NCBI GenBank assembly: GCA_014905825.1
Contig: JACGCN010000003.1
Location: 744,001-808,000 of the forward strand
Length of the DNA: 64,000 nt
Direction of reading: 5' to 3'
DNA from: Lyophyllum atratum
Taxonomy: Eukaryota > Basidiomycota > Agaricomycetes > Agaricales > Lyophyllaceae
The notes beneath the pieces were generated by a model. The model saw only the letters and a list, made by a program, of their open reading frames with translations, had not been told where the DNA came from and did not search any database. Below, one piece after another: positions 33,077 through 44,969 of the stretch; the stretch's first letter is position 1, and each line of letters begins with the position of its first letter. A program made the position numbers and the translations under genes.

Positions 33077-35374
33077 ATGGCTCCCATCGAAACTGAATAT
33101 TATGACCTGGTGCGTCAATCTTGCTCTTTGACTTACTCGCGCGCTGGGACTGCACGCTTACTCGCGTTGTCGATAGCTTGCTGTGACAGTAGATGCCGAT
33201 GATACGGAGCTCAAGAAGGCGTACAGGAAGCAAGCGATGAAGGTGTGTGATTGGTGATATGCCTTGGTTACCTCGCACTTACACGTTCATTGTATGCAGT
33301 ATCATCCAGACAAGAACTCTTCGGCTGATGCAGAGGAGAAGTTCAAGGATATTAGGTGGGTGCCGTGTTGCGCTGCGTCATGAGGGAAAGGGACGAACAG
33401 CTCACATTCTTGTGGTGTCTTAGCAAAGCCTATCAAGTCTTATCAGACCCTGTATGTCTCATTCATTCTCGCTTCCTACTAAGATGTCATTCTCACCACC
33501 TTCTTTCTGACAGAATCTAAGGGCAGTATATGACAAAAATGGCAAGTCCATGGTGCGTTCCCAGCTCTGACCTAGAAGCGCACGGAGCCTGACATGTGCG
33601 AGTCCAGGTGGACAAGGAAGGAGGAATTAATATGGAAGACGCTGCTGGATTCTTCGCCAACGTCTTTGGAGGAGAGCGATTTGTGGAATATGTACGCCAG
33701 CCCTCCTGTTTGCTTCACTATTATCACTGACCATCTCAGATTGGAGAAATATCTATAATGAAAGACATGACATCAGTCGCCACCGCGATAATGACCGACG
33801 AAGAGAAGGCCGAGATCGAGAAACAGCTCAACGGCGAGGGCCCATCGAAACCGTCGACGCCGCCTGTGGCCGGCACTCCACACCACCCCGACGAGAAGGC
33901 TCCGGAGGCCGCACCCTCAGCATCACCGGCACCATCCGCGCCCACGTCCGCACCCCCAGCACCCGTTCCGCGATCTGAGAGCCAAACTTCGCTTCCTCAG
34001 CAAACCCCGACCAAACCGTACTCCCCGCATACCGTGCGCCCCGACCCGCCCATGACGTCCTCCGTCGTCGTACAAGGCGAGGTCACCCCCAACTCCGTCT
34101 CCAGCCGCAACGAGAAGGAGAGGGAGAAGGAGAGGCAGAGGGAGGCTGCGAGGAAGCGGGCGAAGATCTCGCAGGAGCAGAAGGAGAAGTTGCGGGAGCA
34201 GGAGAGGGAGAGGAGGAAGGTTATGGAGGCGAGGGTGGCGATGCTGACGCAGAAGATGATTGAGAGGTTGAGGCCGTTTGTGGAGGCGCAGAATCCGGGG
34301 GGGAAGGACGATCCGGAGACGGGGACGTTTGAGAAGAGGATGCAGAGGGAGGCGGAGGATTTGAAGCTTGAGAGTTTTGGGGTTGAGGTTGGTTTTGACA
34401 TTGTTTGGGTGCATGGGGGAATGGACTGATTTTGGGACAGCTGCTTCATACGATTGGGAACGTGTATATGATGAAGGCATCGTCGTTCATGAAGTCGCGG
34501 AAGTTTCTGGGCATGTGCGTTTTCCACATATTCTTTGTCTGATAGAAGATGGACGGTGCTGAATGTTATCTTGCAGTCCTGGGTTCTTTTCAAGGCTAAA
34601 GGAAAAAGGTGCTCTTGCCAAAGACGTATGGGGTGTCATAGGCAGCGCGTACGTCACCCTCACGATTCTTTCTCAGAATATCGGCTAATCGAAAAGTCGC
34701 CCAGTCTGAGCGTTCGGGATATGATGATGGTTAGTATTGCTCATACCTGTGCTATTGACTCAACTAACCTTATGATAGGAAATGGAGAAGGCGCAGGCAA
34801 AGGGTGAGCTAGGCGAGGAGGAGCTTAGAGCATTGGAGATGGATGTTACTGGCAAGGTAAGAGCCTGATTTTATCCCAGCCTCACGGTTCGCTTATCAGT
34901 CGTGTAGATCATGCTTGCGTCCTGGCGCGGTGCACGGTTAGAGGTTGTCCAGGTTCTTCGCGAGGTTCGTCTCCATCATATGACCCTTCGTTTGTTTCCT
35001 TGACGCAGACCCACGTAGGTCGTGGATAACGTCTTGAAAGAACCTGGACAGACTGACGCAGTGCTGTATAACCGAGCCAAAGGTCTCCTTCTCACTGGCG
35101 CCATTTTCAAATCGACGGTCCCTGACGAGTCGGACGAAGAGCGTCGGGAGCTCGAGCGGTCAGCCAGCTATTCGTTTTCACCCCGTGCTATAGCTAATAG
35201 AGCGTCTTTAATATTACCAGGATGGTGGCGGAGGCCGCCCAGCCGAAGCATAAGAAAACAGCCACGGACTCAGTCAAGGCGAAGCGCGAGGAGATGATCC
35301 GACAGGCGAAGGAGCAGGCGGACAAGGAGGGTGCGCAGGGGTCCACACCCGCGCCCAATCCGACAACTCAATGA
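33077..35374 (+). CDS. DnaJ co-chaperone with DnaJ-X domain (Caj1/Djp1 family)
   Basis: Class-III J-protein that stimulates Hsp70. Very short 5' exons build the J domain: MAPIETEYYDL, LAVTVDADDTELKKAYRKQA, then KYHPDKNSSADAEEKFKDI with the HPD triad, and SKAYQVLSDPNLRAVYDKNG. An ANVFGGERFVEYIGEISI segment follows. The large exon at about 33740-34390 has an Ala/Pro-rich linker and a charged coiled coil (NEKEREKERQREAARKRAK). The rest is the DnaJ-X domain (ELLHTIGNVYMMKASSFMKS; GFFSRLKEKG; DVWGVIGSALSVRDMMMEME; SWRGARLEVVQVLREVVDNV). It ends TPAPNPTTQ at 35374. About eleven introns are present. Yeast relatives act in the cytosol (Caj1) or in peroxisomal protein import (Djp1); which role applies here is open. 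Confidence 0.9.
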
Positions 35375-35732
35375 TTTCATCTATGACTACCGATGGATAA
35401 GGTTTATTTTACGAGCTCCATATTGCACACACTATCATGCTAGATGTTTTTGTTTTCGTTTTCCAGTCATGTCTTGTTGGTACAATACTCTAGTATTTGG
35501 AGTATTTCTTCTTGTTCACCCCTAGGGAGTTCACAGGAATCTGCTATCTTCTACAGCCTTTATCATAATCGTCGTTTCTCCTCTCGGTTGAATTCCATCC
35601 AGTGAAGTTGTTGCGGTCCAGCCACAACCGAGCAAATAATTATAAAGACTTCCCAAATCAATAAGCCACAATATGGCGGATGACTAACAGGATCATAGAA
35701 CGTGGAATGTTTCTTCGTTCTTCTCCACCACC
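35375..35732. other. Intergenic region, DnaJ to CCCH gene
   Basis: About 0.36 kb between two plus-strand genes, AT- and T-rich, holding a 3' UTR and the promoter of the CCCH gene. A CACCACC-ATGG start context closes it. Confidence 0.5.
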
Positions 35733-37214
35733 ATGGCTTCTTCCTCCGTTAGTGAGGCACAGATGAAGAGTGAAATAGCTCGCCTTACAGGTTGGTGCCA
35801 TGTCCTCTCGCATTTTCTGACCGATCATTAAGTGCTTACGTCTGTGTCGATAGCAACTATCAATCAACACAAGTCGGTGATATCTACGAATCCAGTATTT
35901 TCTCGACCAGGCTCAAGGAACAACACCTATGTCAATCCTAACTACAAACCAGCGAACAAATACGTCCGACCGACACCTAGTGCCGTAAAGCGTCCGGCAC
36001 CGGCCCCGCGTCCCCCGGTGCCGCCTCCCTCAACTGAAGTCAAAGACGTAGTCCTGAATGGCGTAGCCTTTGAGTCGTCAGGCCGCTCTTTAGTGCGTAA
36101 GGACCGTAAGTGCACTTGTCGCATATCCTTTTTTTAAGTTGCGGAGTCGCAATCTGTTCATTGCCTTCAGTACCAAAGCCGCCATCCTCTGGCCCAAGTA
36201 TACCACGAGCGAAACCACAACAGCAACCACCATTTACCCGGAAATCAGGCCATCTTATACCCAGCTCTCGAGTGTACAAGCCTAAGTCTTCTCGTGGGCG
36301 CCGTGGTCGCCCAGCCAACCGCAATATGACACTCAACAACACCACCCGACCCTACCAGTCTGTGTCCTTCAAGCTTGCCTGGCTTGGACCTCTGATCCAA
36401 CGCTTTTACAGATCTCGCTCGAAACGAGTAAAATATTCTGATAAACCGTGTCCCCGCTTCACGACAACAGGTGCGCCTCAAATCCCTGGCTTCAAGAAGC
36501 TCCGAATATTTCGTCTTCCGAGACCAGCTTCGCCCCCCCTCTTTCAAATACATGTTTACGATCATCTCTTTGTTTCCCTTTCCAGGTGCTTGCAGCCGCG
36601 GCCTTACTTGTCCATACCAACATGACCCCTCCAAGATCGCCATTTGCTGGAACTTCCTTCAAGGCAACTGTCCCAACTCTTCGGACACCTGCAATCTCTC
36701 GCACGACCCGACGCCGGAACGCACACCTCTATGTCTCCACTTTCTTAACAAGGGCCGCTGCACGCGGGACAACTGCCCTTTCCCTCATGTGAACGTGGGC
36801 GCGCGGCAGGGCGTGTGCCGTGACTTTGCGGTGCTGGGGTACTGTGAACGCGGCCTGGACTGCGACAAGCAACATGTCAGGGAATGCCCCGACTTCGCCG
36901 AAAAGGGGACCTGCACCACCAAGGGCTGCAAGCTCCCGCATGTCATTAGGGCGAACCGGACGCGGAAACAGACTGTGAAGCCGGTGGATGTGCCGACGCC
37001 TCTGGCCTCTGGATCAAGTACTTCTGTTGGGACTGACACCTTTGAACAACAGGGGGTTGCGCAAGTTAGCCCTGATGATGCGCAGCTCGGTGATGAGTAT
37101 ATTTCATTGACTTTCAACGAGAGCGAGAGCGAGAGTAGTGATGAGGAAAGCGATGAGTCTGAAGAGGAAGACGACGAAGATGAGGAGGGTGAAGAGGGTT
37201 CGCAACCCCAATGA
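35733..37214 (+). CDS. Five-finger CCCH zinc protein related to Red5 / ZC3H3
   Basis: Start MASSSVSEAQMKSEIARLT in context accATGG. The N-terminal half is disordered, Pro/Arg-rich (SAVKRPAPAPRPPVPPP; SSRGRRGRPANR). The C-terminal half carries five consecutive CCCH fingers: CPRFTTTGACSRGLTCPYQH, CWNFLQGNCPNSSDTCNLSH, CLHFLNKGRCTRDNCPFPH, CRDFAVLGYCERGLDCDKQH and CPDFAEKGTCTTKGCKLPH. The tail is acidic (SDEESDESEEEDDEDEEGEE) and ends at TGA 37212-37214. Five fingers in this arrangement are the hallmark of fission yeast Red5 (MTREC/NURS nuclear RNA-decay complex) and animal ZC3H3 (polyadenylation and mRNA export). A nuclear RNA-binding role in surveillance or 3'-end processing is therefore likely. 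The first finger is split by an intron (about 36472-36586). Confidence 0.85.
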
Positions 37215-37952
37215 TGTTGTTGACGTTGATCTGGAGCCTGAGTAGTGTGTGCCGCATGTAATGATTTGTAACGAGGATCAATATTTTTATTTTCTTGTGG
37301 AACCCTTGAATTTGACAATGAGGAGTGTCAGAGTAGTGTAGCATACGAACAGCAGTCTCGTGGTGGTCGTGTCGAGATCAGTTGTCAATGCGAAGATTGT
37401 TCAACTGAAAGATAGGCAGAAAACCGTCGCGTCCTTATGTAACATGCCAAAATGAAAAGTCGCGGAACATTACTGTATTCGTTCCTTGGGACCTCCTAAT
37501 ACTATGTGCCTCGCGCTTTTCTATCACGAAAACATTCCAATTTTGACACCAAGAGTGCACGGCGGTCAGCGTGGATAATTATAGGACTTGCACACAAAGA
37601 GATATTTTGTCACAAGGCAGCGAGATCAGTGGAGCAAGAATTCGACACGTATCAAATGCTCCTGACATACAATATAATACCGCCTCTCCTGGAACGCAAC
37701 ACGTCGCCTTGCCATGAGACAGTCGTGGCCGGCTGTCAGCCGGATGACGCGTGGCACACGGGGAAGCCTCGAGGACATGGTGGAATGTCGGAAGACAAGA
37801 TCGAGCGGTATATGCACTGTCCAAGGATCTGTACGGTACTTACCAATGTATACCCTCGTACGATCTATCCAGCACTCAGCAGGTCCCTGACATTCTGAAG
37901 GTTTTGAATTATCAAGCGTCTAGAGGTACCTGCTCCAGCACTAGCCACCTAC
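37215..37952. other. Convergent intergenic region
   Basis: About 0.74 kb between the ends of the CCCH gene (+) and the Ccz1 gene (-). Short frames on both strands lack recognisable content. It is longer than needed for two 3' UTRs, but nothing else could be supported. Confidence 0.5.
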
Positions 37953-40360
37953 TTACACAGAACCCTCAATAAGCCCACAGCGCCTGACGACGCCGGCCAG
38001 TACATTGTCGACATCCGATAAACTCGCCTCCTTCCTAAAGATCTGCATATACACCTCTCCCTCCTCAGGCGTCCCTTGGTCGTCCATAGTTACGCCCAGG
38101 CCCCGCCGGGCAACGTGCCAGTGCTGGGGATTCAGACCACGCGAGAATACCTCTGAGATGTCTGGATCCCTGGGTACAAAGAAGCGCGGTCAGGTATGTG
38201 GAATCACGCAATATGAGATAGGAAACAAGCGTACATGGTCTGTAGCTCCTGTGCATCAAAGAGGTAACCCGACTTTGAGGAGAAGTTTGCACTGGAAACC
38301 GTGAACTGGCCAGCGCAGACGATATGGGTGTCTGTGGGTTGGAGGATCTTGGACGCGGTAGGGAGCTGTTCAGGTGTGATCCTGGTGCGTGGTTAGAATG
38401 GACGAAGACATATAATCGGCTTTTGTAGGACACACGTTTTAGACAGCTCAGCGGTGAGCGCCAAGTCGATTTCGTCTAGACGGGTGAGCGCGCCCTGCGC
38501 TAGCTCTGGTGTAGAGGTTGCTGGATCTTCAGTAAGACCGACGAGCGCCAACATCATTCGATCATACTGGTGACCCATCCATCACGATATCGCGTTATGA
38601 CTGGAGAGACATCACTTACAAGAACATAATATACCTTCTGACGGACGGTTAGAAGGGGATTGGCTGGATCGGCTAGATGAACGTTGACAGAAGAGAACTC
38701 TGGCCGATGTATCTCGGGGGCTGGAATGGAAGATTCTTCGGTAGCTGCTGCCAACGTTGAGGGCATAAGGGACGCAGAGTCTGCATCGGCATCGGCGGGA
38801 TCGCGGCTGTGAGAAACTTGGTGTTCATCAGAATTTGAGGTGCCGTCTGCGTCTCCAAATGCGTCAGGAGGCTGGGGACGGGTTGAAGGTACTACATCTC
38901 CGTCATTGTGAGACGTCACAGGACTAGCACCTCTCGAATTCCCTGTGGAGGTGGATGGCGCGGCGATGGATGCGTCGTCAGAAATAGCGTCTTCTAGAGC
39001 GCTCTGGTCTAGCCCAATGGTCTCCGCTGACCGTGCTGCGGTTACCTGGGCATCATCGCTTACAGGCTTGGCACCTTTCTTGCTCTCCTCCAGCCCCGGC
39101 CTCTTCCCCATCCCTTTCCCAAACGTGAGGTAAGCAGGCCAGGCCCACTTGCTCACGTCCATCTTGACGTTCATATTCATTGTGGGCATTCCGAGAAATG
39201 TGCTTCCGGGCGGTCCTTGTATACCCTTAGGCGGGTCCTTGCCGTTTGGTGTGGCGGTATCGGCGTGTTGTTTGCCTTTAATCGTACCATGGTGTGAGAG
39301 TTCTTGTGATAGCGGTGGTGTCGGGGGTATTGCTGAAAAGAGGTGACGCGGAAGTGATGTGGGATGCTTTGCGGCGGAGTATCGAGAGGATGGGACGACA
39401 TATGGAGGCTGGATGAAAATGCAAGATGCCTGACCGGGAAGCTGCTGTGAATAATCGTCTAATATCGGACCCAGAGTGCGAAATGATGGATGTAATGGTA
39501 TACCTGGAAGGGTTCGAGGGTATGATTAGAGGTCAGATTCAAAGTAGACGCGATACGTACTGAGATGATCTCTAAATTCTGTACCCTCTTCCAAGTCCCA
39601 TGACCAAGCCCAGACCGTGAAAAACCTTTCAAGTTGAAGTTCTAATCCTTCCCGTCCGATCGTTGCTAGAATAGATGTTAGAGATCCGTGCGTAAGCTAG
39701 TCAGTATGTTAGTTTCATATAGGTCTTTCGAGATGAGAATGTGAATGCGTACTTTGAATTGTTCGTACCCTCGCAAAAGGTCAGCGCGTAGAGCGAGATC
39801 GTGAACAGATCCTTCTTGATAGTCAAATAATGGAGCAGACTCTGACTCTTTCTCCTTCTCCTTCCCCTTCTCTGTGGACTTTGATTTGTCCTTACTCTTC
39901 CCTTTACTCTTCTCGACCGGGGTCCGGGGGACTTTAGCAACCTCTACAGCCTACAATGGATCCTGCTACTCAAAATTCACAACATCTTTGTCTAAGATCT
40001 GAAGGACTTACTGCGTGGATCCAAAAATCGGGCTCCGGAGAGACCATGATCATACGCTTCGTTTGGGAATGAACACTATTACACGGGTCCGCGCCGTTGA
40101 ATAGACTGAAACCCCAGTTGTTTATGTCTGATAACAATAATATCTGGATTTATTACTCACCTGGAGAAGTTGACGAGGGCTTTGGCAAGCCCTACTTGTC
40201 GGAGCATTCGATCTCTCGACACAGCGCGTTCCTTCGACGTGTAGAATAGGATATGGGCTTGTTCTTCTGCATCTTCGTCGTCGTCTGGTGTAGGACCAGT
40301 AGGGCGCAAAGTAGGATTATAGATAGTCAGATAGAGCAGGTTGGGCGGTATTCTGCTCAT
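37953..40360 (-). CDS. CCZ1: Vacuolar fusion protein Ccz1 (Mon1-Ccz1 Rab7 exchange factor subunit)
   Basis: Ccz1 with Mon1 activates the Rab7/Ypt7 GTPase on late endosomes and autophagosomes. Start MSRIPPNLLYLTIYNPTLRP at 40360. The first longin domain shows EEQAHILFYTSKERAVSRDR, LRQVGLAKALVNFSRLF, then CNSVHSQTKRMIMVSPEPDF and WIHAAVEV, matching the family. A Lys/Glu/Ser-rich insert (KSKGKSKDKSKSTEKGKEKE) and a long disordered acidic region (about 39080-38720) separate it from the C-terminal domains (VRQKVYYVL; HIVCAGQFTVSSANFSSKSG; GLNPQHWHVARRGLGVTMDD). Stop TAA at 37953-37955, after CGLIEGSV. Several short introns. The gene is divergent from the purine permease gene with a 363-bp gap. Confidence 0.82.
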
Positions 40361-40723
40361 CTCAGAGTCATGGAACGGAGGAAGGCACAGGTCGGTCACG
40401 TTATGTCCTTCGGTTCAAACTCCGTGAAGGCAGCCATTTATATTTATTCATATCAACTTTCAAGAAGGGTCCGACGCTTCCTCACAACTTCCATGGGTCG
40501 CACAGGTCATTCCGTCGAAATCAAGGCCTCTACGTTTCTGATAGAGATCTTGCTGGGGGGGTTGTATGCAACAAACCTTTACTTGTCATTCTGACAACGC
40601 AGATCGATGTAAAGGTGCAAATTCTATTCGCGTTCACTATGTACCTTGACAACGTGGGAGTCACTTCAACTTTCATCAAAGCTCTGCGCTCTTCCTTCTT
40701 TTCTTCACTCAAGGCGCTAAGGG
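40361..40723. other. Divergent promoter region, Ccz1 / purine nucleoside permease
   Basis: A 363-bp region between two start codons facing away from each other; both promoters must lie here. No specific site could be assigned. Confidence 0.5.
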
Positions 40724-41961
40724 ATGTTGAGAACTTTATCTCTCCTTGTGGTTCTCATAGCCTTCGTCACTCATGGCTTGACGAGCGTCGCCCACGCGCC
40801 TGAGGCGCCACCCGCGTCCCATAGCGGCAGATCCCTAGGCTATGATGAGCCGAAAATCAAGCCCAAAGTCGTTATCATCTCATTGGTTAGTCGTCTACAT
40901 GCATCAGACTTGTCTCGACCTACAACTATATTCAACAGTTTGCGTCTGAGGGGTCCGTTTGGTACAATATTCCCGAATTCAACCTTCTCGCGCACAACGT
41001 GACTGTCCCGGGGCTCTCTCCTCTTTTCCCCAATGTCCATTGCACTAAGAACGGCGCGATATGTCAACTTACCACTGGAGCTGCCGAGATCAACGCGGCA
41101 CTGAGCATGTCCGCACTACTTTACTCACCCTCCTTCGACCTCACCTCGACATACTTCCTTATCGCTGGCATCGGGGGAATCAGTCCCAAGCTCGGTACGA
41201 TCGGCTCCGTGACCTTTGCCCGCTTCGCTGTGCAAGTTGCTCTGCAGTATGAAATCGACGCCCGCGAAAAGCCAGCAGATTTCCCTACGGGATACATTCC
41301 GCAAGGATCGTCTGCACCTGGACAGTATCCAGGTACCTTATATGGTACAGAAGTCTTTGAAGTGAACGATGCTCTCCGCAAGATCGCAGTCACATTGGCG
41401 AAGACAGCATCCCTCAACGACACCGCGGCTGCACAGGCCGACCGGGCGCGATACAACACTTCTGCCATATTCGCATCTGGTGCGGCGCCTCCGTCCGTTG
41501 TCGCATGCGACACAGCAACTTCAGACACTTTCTGGAGCGGCTCATTACTGGCGGAGGCTTTTGAAAACACTACGGCATTGTTCACCAATGGCACAGGCGT
41601 CTACTGTACGACACAACAGGAGGACAATGCTGTGCTCGCGGCGCTTCTGCGGGGTGCGCTATGGGGAGCAGTGCAATTTTCGCGTGTTATAGTGATGCGC
41701 ACCGGATCAGATTTCGATCGCCAGTCTGAGGGGCAGACCGCTACCGAGAACTTGTTTGCGGCTGGCGCAGGTTTCAGACCGGCGCTAAATAATGTCTATA
41801 TCGCTGGTGTGAAAGTCGTCGAGGGTATTGTCGAGGGGTGGGAGAAGACATTCAAGCAGGGTGTGCAGCCGACAAATTACGTGGGTGATGTACTTGGGTC
41901 CCTTAGTGGAAGACCCGACTTGAGACGAGATATCGCACATGATAGGCAGATAGTGATTTAG
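40724..41961 (+). CDS. Purine nucleoside permease family protein (NUP)
   Basis: Two exons (40724-40885 and 40939-41961). The N-terminus MLRTLSLLVVLIAFVTHGLT is a signal peptide, so the product is exported or periplasmic/cell-wall facing. The mature part matches the NUP family (PF06516), described from Candida as a nucleoside uptake protein and also found in bacteria: KPKVVIISLFASEGSVWYNI, LTTGAAEINAALSMSALLYS, YFLIAGIGGISPKLGTIGSV, FARFAVQVALQYEIDAREKP, FWSGSLLAEAFENTTALFTN, QEDNAVLAALLRGALWGAVQ and MRTGSDFDRQSEGQTA. The fold resembles nucleoside phosphorylases more than a membrane channel, so the exact role (binding, cleavage or transport) is uncertain. About 395 residues, no further membrane segment, frame intact. 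Confidence 0.85.
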
Positions 41962-42080
41962 TTGACATGCTAGGATAGCAACCTTGGTTCACTTGATTTT
42001 GGTCTACCACATGAATATAGTACATAAATATCATCCCCTTGAGAGCAAGAGGTACAAATTGACAATCCTAAGGAAGTTCT

Positions 42081-43560
42081 TCATAAGACAGCCTTGGACT
42101 CGTCAAGATCTCGGCTGATAAAATGCGTTGGCAGTTCGATATCATCTGCGACCTTGGTCCTTTGAGCTTGGGAGCTTCGCCCTCCACTGGTAATCGTCTC
42201 AGTTGCAGGTCCGACTGCACGCCACGTCGATACCGCGGTGGAGACGGCGTCGTCAAGAACCCCGCGCCTGGAATTGGCGAGTACTATGATAAGTGTTGGA
42301 TACATGCCCTGCGGGTCCGAGGGGAACGATTCAAAATGCATGTGAGGGAGCAGGGAGACTGAGGTACAGACCACAATGATGCTTGTGGAAAATGAATACA
42401 CCAGATATGAGAAGGTGAGGTCTTCTCGCACCAACACTGCCGCCGAAACCCTTGGCGTATTGCCAATCACCTGAGCGAGCTATAATTATAAACTTTCAGT
42501 GATGAAGAAGCTGCGATAGCGGAACTCAGGCGTACGAAGAAGAGGAAGTACAGAAAGCCAGATTCGACAAGTAAAATCATGATTTTCTCCACTTGCGTCA
42601 TGCGACCAGCTCTATTAAGTCTTGGTTTGATAGTGCGCCGATACTCCCTGACAGAGCACCATTATCGAAGTGTTGGAAATGATCAGTTGATGAATAAAGT
42701 CACTTACCATGTCGTGATGCCGATCAATGTTGTAGCCACGAGTGTGGTGGCAGCCGCCATAGTATATGAAGTCGTCTGGATACTCCTGCAAAACTCCGGC
42801 TTCTTGAAAGCACCATCAATGATCTCGGTGCCAAGTTTGGCAACACAAAAGGACAATAGTGCTGAGGAAACTGAGGAAGTTTGTCAATAAGATGTTTAAA
42901 ATTGGTTTGTCAAAATATAGGTACCCAAGGATCCCAAGAGCATCGCCCATGGAAATATAAGCACCCAACGCCGTGGACCCCGCCCCCAGAAGGCGTGCAC
43001 TCGCCAGATGATGACAGCGTCTCCCAAAATTGTCTAAGTCGCTAACCTATCAGGTTATGAACCGCCAGTCGTCTTGCGTCTGGCTTACCATATATGAATA
43101 GAGCACATCGATTACAGCAGCGAGGTTGAAGATAGAATCTCGGGCGGTCGCGAACCTTTCGTCCAAAGGGACATCCGGATTGTGGATGAAAGAGGTCGTG
43201 ACCTCTCCAACATAGTTGATGATGTCGAGAATGAAGAGTGATACTGCCAGCAGGAAAAGGATGATGATGATTGTCAAGTTAATCAAAGATATCCGCGTAC
43301 GACCCTTCCGGCTTTCGAAGACCCAAGTTGATTTAGATCTCGGAAGGTCAGACATTCACGAGTACTCACAGGAGTACGGAGCATGCTTTGACGGCGCAGA
43401 TGGTGTAAAGGGCTAAAGAAAGCAGATTCGATTATGTCGAACGCAGGTCAGGCATAACTTCCAGCTCACCGAGGAGGAAAGTCTCGAAGATGATAGCAGC
43501 AAATGTCCGCCTAAGGCTCTTCCCGATCGACTGCAACGTGGTTGCCTCCTCGGGCGTCAT
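42081..43560 (-). CDS. Basidiomycete-type multi-pass membrane protein
   Basis: About seven predicted membrane helices over many small exons. Start MTPEEATTLQSIGKSLRRT at 43560. Conserved-looking blocks are TFAAIIFETFLLALYTICAV, DSIFNLAAVIDVLYSYM, GDAVIIWRVHAFW, YTMAAATTLVATTLIGITTW, then MTQVEKIMILLVESGFLYFL, and a last exon with DLTFSYLVYSFSTSIIVVCT and QGMYPTLIIVLANSRR. The VEK-x-LVESG and GMYPTLIIVLAN patterns recur in a large Agaricomycete family of seven-helix proteins with no assigned function; a receptor-like topology is possible. The tail (ADDIELPTHFISRDLDESKA) is soluble. Stop at 42081-42083. Confidence 0.78.
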
Positions 43561-44581
43561 GCTAAGAAAGGATTTGAAAGGGAAGGACGAGGGGTGTGCG
43601 CGCTAGACACATGCGCGGGCCTTTATCCTTATGTATTCACGCCGTAGTGGAAACACAGAAACGGCTGGACGCCAAGGACGCCCAATAGGACGGCGACAAC
43701 CCTCGACAACCATCACAGATGATGATCCCCAAGCAGAAGATGTCCTTATCATAGAAGAGCGCCGATGGATCTCCTGATCGAATTCTGTATTCTTAGGACG
43801 TCAATCCCCCACCTTGGAGATTACTGGATTGCGCAGTGCGCACGAGCAAAAGGATTGTCGTGTTCCAGGACCAGCGGTAATGATAGAACGAAATGCGCGT
43901 TCGAGGCACGAAGTGGTCGACGGGGACCGGTTTGTGCAAGCACGCGAAGGTCACCAGAGGTCACCATCGTGAGTCGGAGTTCTGTAAGTACTGAGAGGTT
44001 CAAACTCCCATGGTCGTGTATATATAGATACAGATCAGTTCTCACCCTGCTTCCATGGACGATGATTCGGCCTTCCCTGCCCACATCACACTATTTCGAG
44101 ACCCAATCCACAAGCTTCGCTGTCTATCAGGACGGCCTGGTGACGTTGGAACCATACCAGACATCCCCTTTACCCCACATTGACGGTAACGACGATGATG
44201 TGCGGGGACTCGTCGACGAAATCGAGCGAGCGTAAGTACCACGACCGAAAATGACTGGCATCACGCAGAAGAACAACCTACAGCTATTGCCTTGATGAAG
44301 TTAGAGGCTGGCGGTGATATTTTCTGGACCAAAATTCGGGGCAAAGCATGTTCGGAATGATAGTAGGAGCGGGTCAAGCCCGGTCCGGGTGATGTTTAAA
44401 AGTCGCAAGTTTGCACAGTCCTACCGTTCACAGGCCTTCACAGGCAAGGTACTTCATACAAACTTGAACGTCTCAGTGGCCATTGAAAGTTACCGGCACT
44501 CCTGATTGACTCCTGAGATCTTTCTCGAAATCTTGCAAGTCGACATGGTCAAGCCTTCAGCTTGCGTGTTGTCTCGTTTAA
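43561..44581. other. Intergenic region, 1.0 kb
   Basis: Upstream of the membrane protein gene. Two or three short plus-strand frames (for example about 44058-44235, with LVTLEPYQTSPLPHIDG) could belong to a decayed gene, but no exon chain or domain can be supported. Confidence 0.4.
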
Positions 44582-44881
44582 AGTGGTGGGCGGCTCGGCC
44601 ACCCTGCAGTCAAACTCACTGTACAGTTGCGAAGACATTATCAGTCTGTCTTTTGGAAAGCGGCGCCACAACTAACAGGCATTCCTTCAACCTTGCAGGA
44701 GCTGCCAGTCGAATTGAAGCTCGATTTTGTGCGCAAATCTGCGCGAGGGAGATTTGGCTTCTACAAGGTGCCTAAGTACAGTGTGTATGATCATCCAAGA
44801 TTCCAAGTTGGCCAAGCCAGCTGCCACACGGGCTTCGTGGTGCAAGAAAATCGACGATACATACTTTCCAGCTACAGATAG
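44582..44881 (+). pseudogene. Possible gene remnant, function unknown
   Basis: A plus-strand frame open from 44582 to a TAG at 44879-44881 reads like coding sequence: HPAVKLTVQLRRHYQSVFWK, LQELPVELKLDFVRKSARG, FGFYKVPKYSVYDHPRFQ, then CHTGFVVQENRRYILSSYR. No upstream start exon joins it convincingly, and a stop precedes it in frame. It may be the last exon of a gene whose 5' part is lost or not recognised. No family recognised. Confidence 0.3.
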
Positions 44882-44969
44882 ATTCATTAATTGACTAGGG
44901 AGCTAAGATACTTGGACTAAAATGATATAACACGGGGCTACCTACGGAAAGGGCGGTGGGAGGCGATAA

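Noticed and set aside
33923..34593. Minus-strand frames of 185 and 198 codons
   Set aside because: Antisense to the large DnaJ exon; Leu/Arg/Pro or Ser richness is the mirror of GAG/AGG-rich coiled-coil codons.
36110..36643. Alternative frames over the CCCH gene 5' exons
   Set aside because: The frame that links to the five CCCH fingers is the coherent one; the others break the protein.
40410..40430. tRNA-like T-loop word (ggttcaaact)
   Set aside because: No matching acceptor stem or anticodon arm around it; it lies in the divergent promoter upstream of the Ccz1 start.
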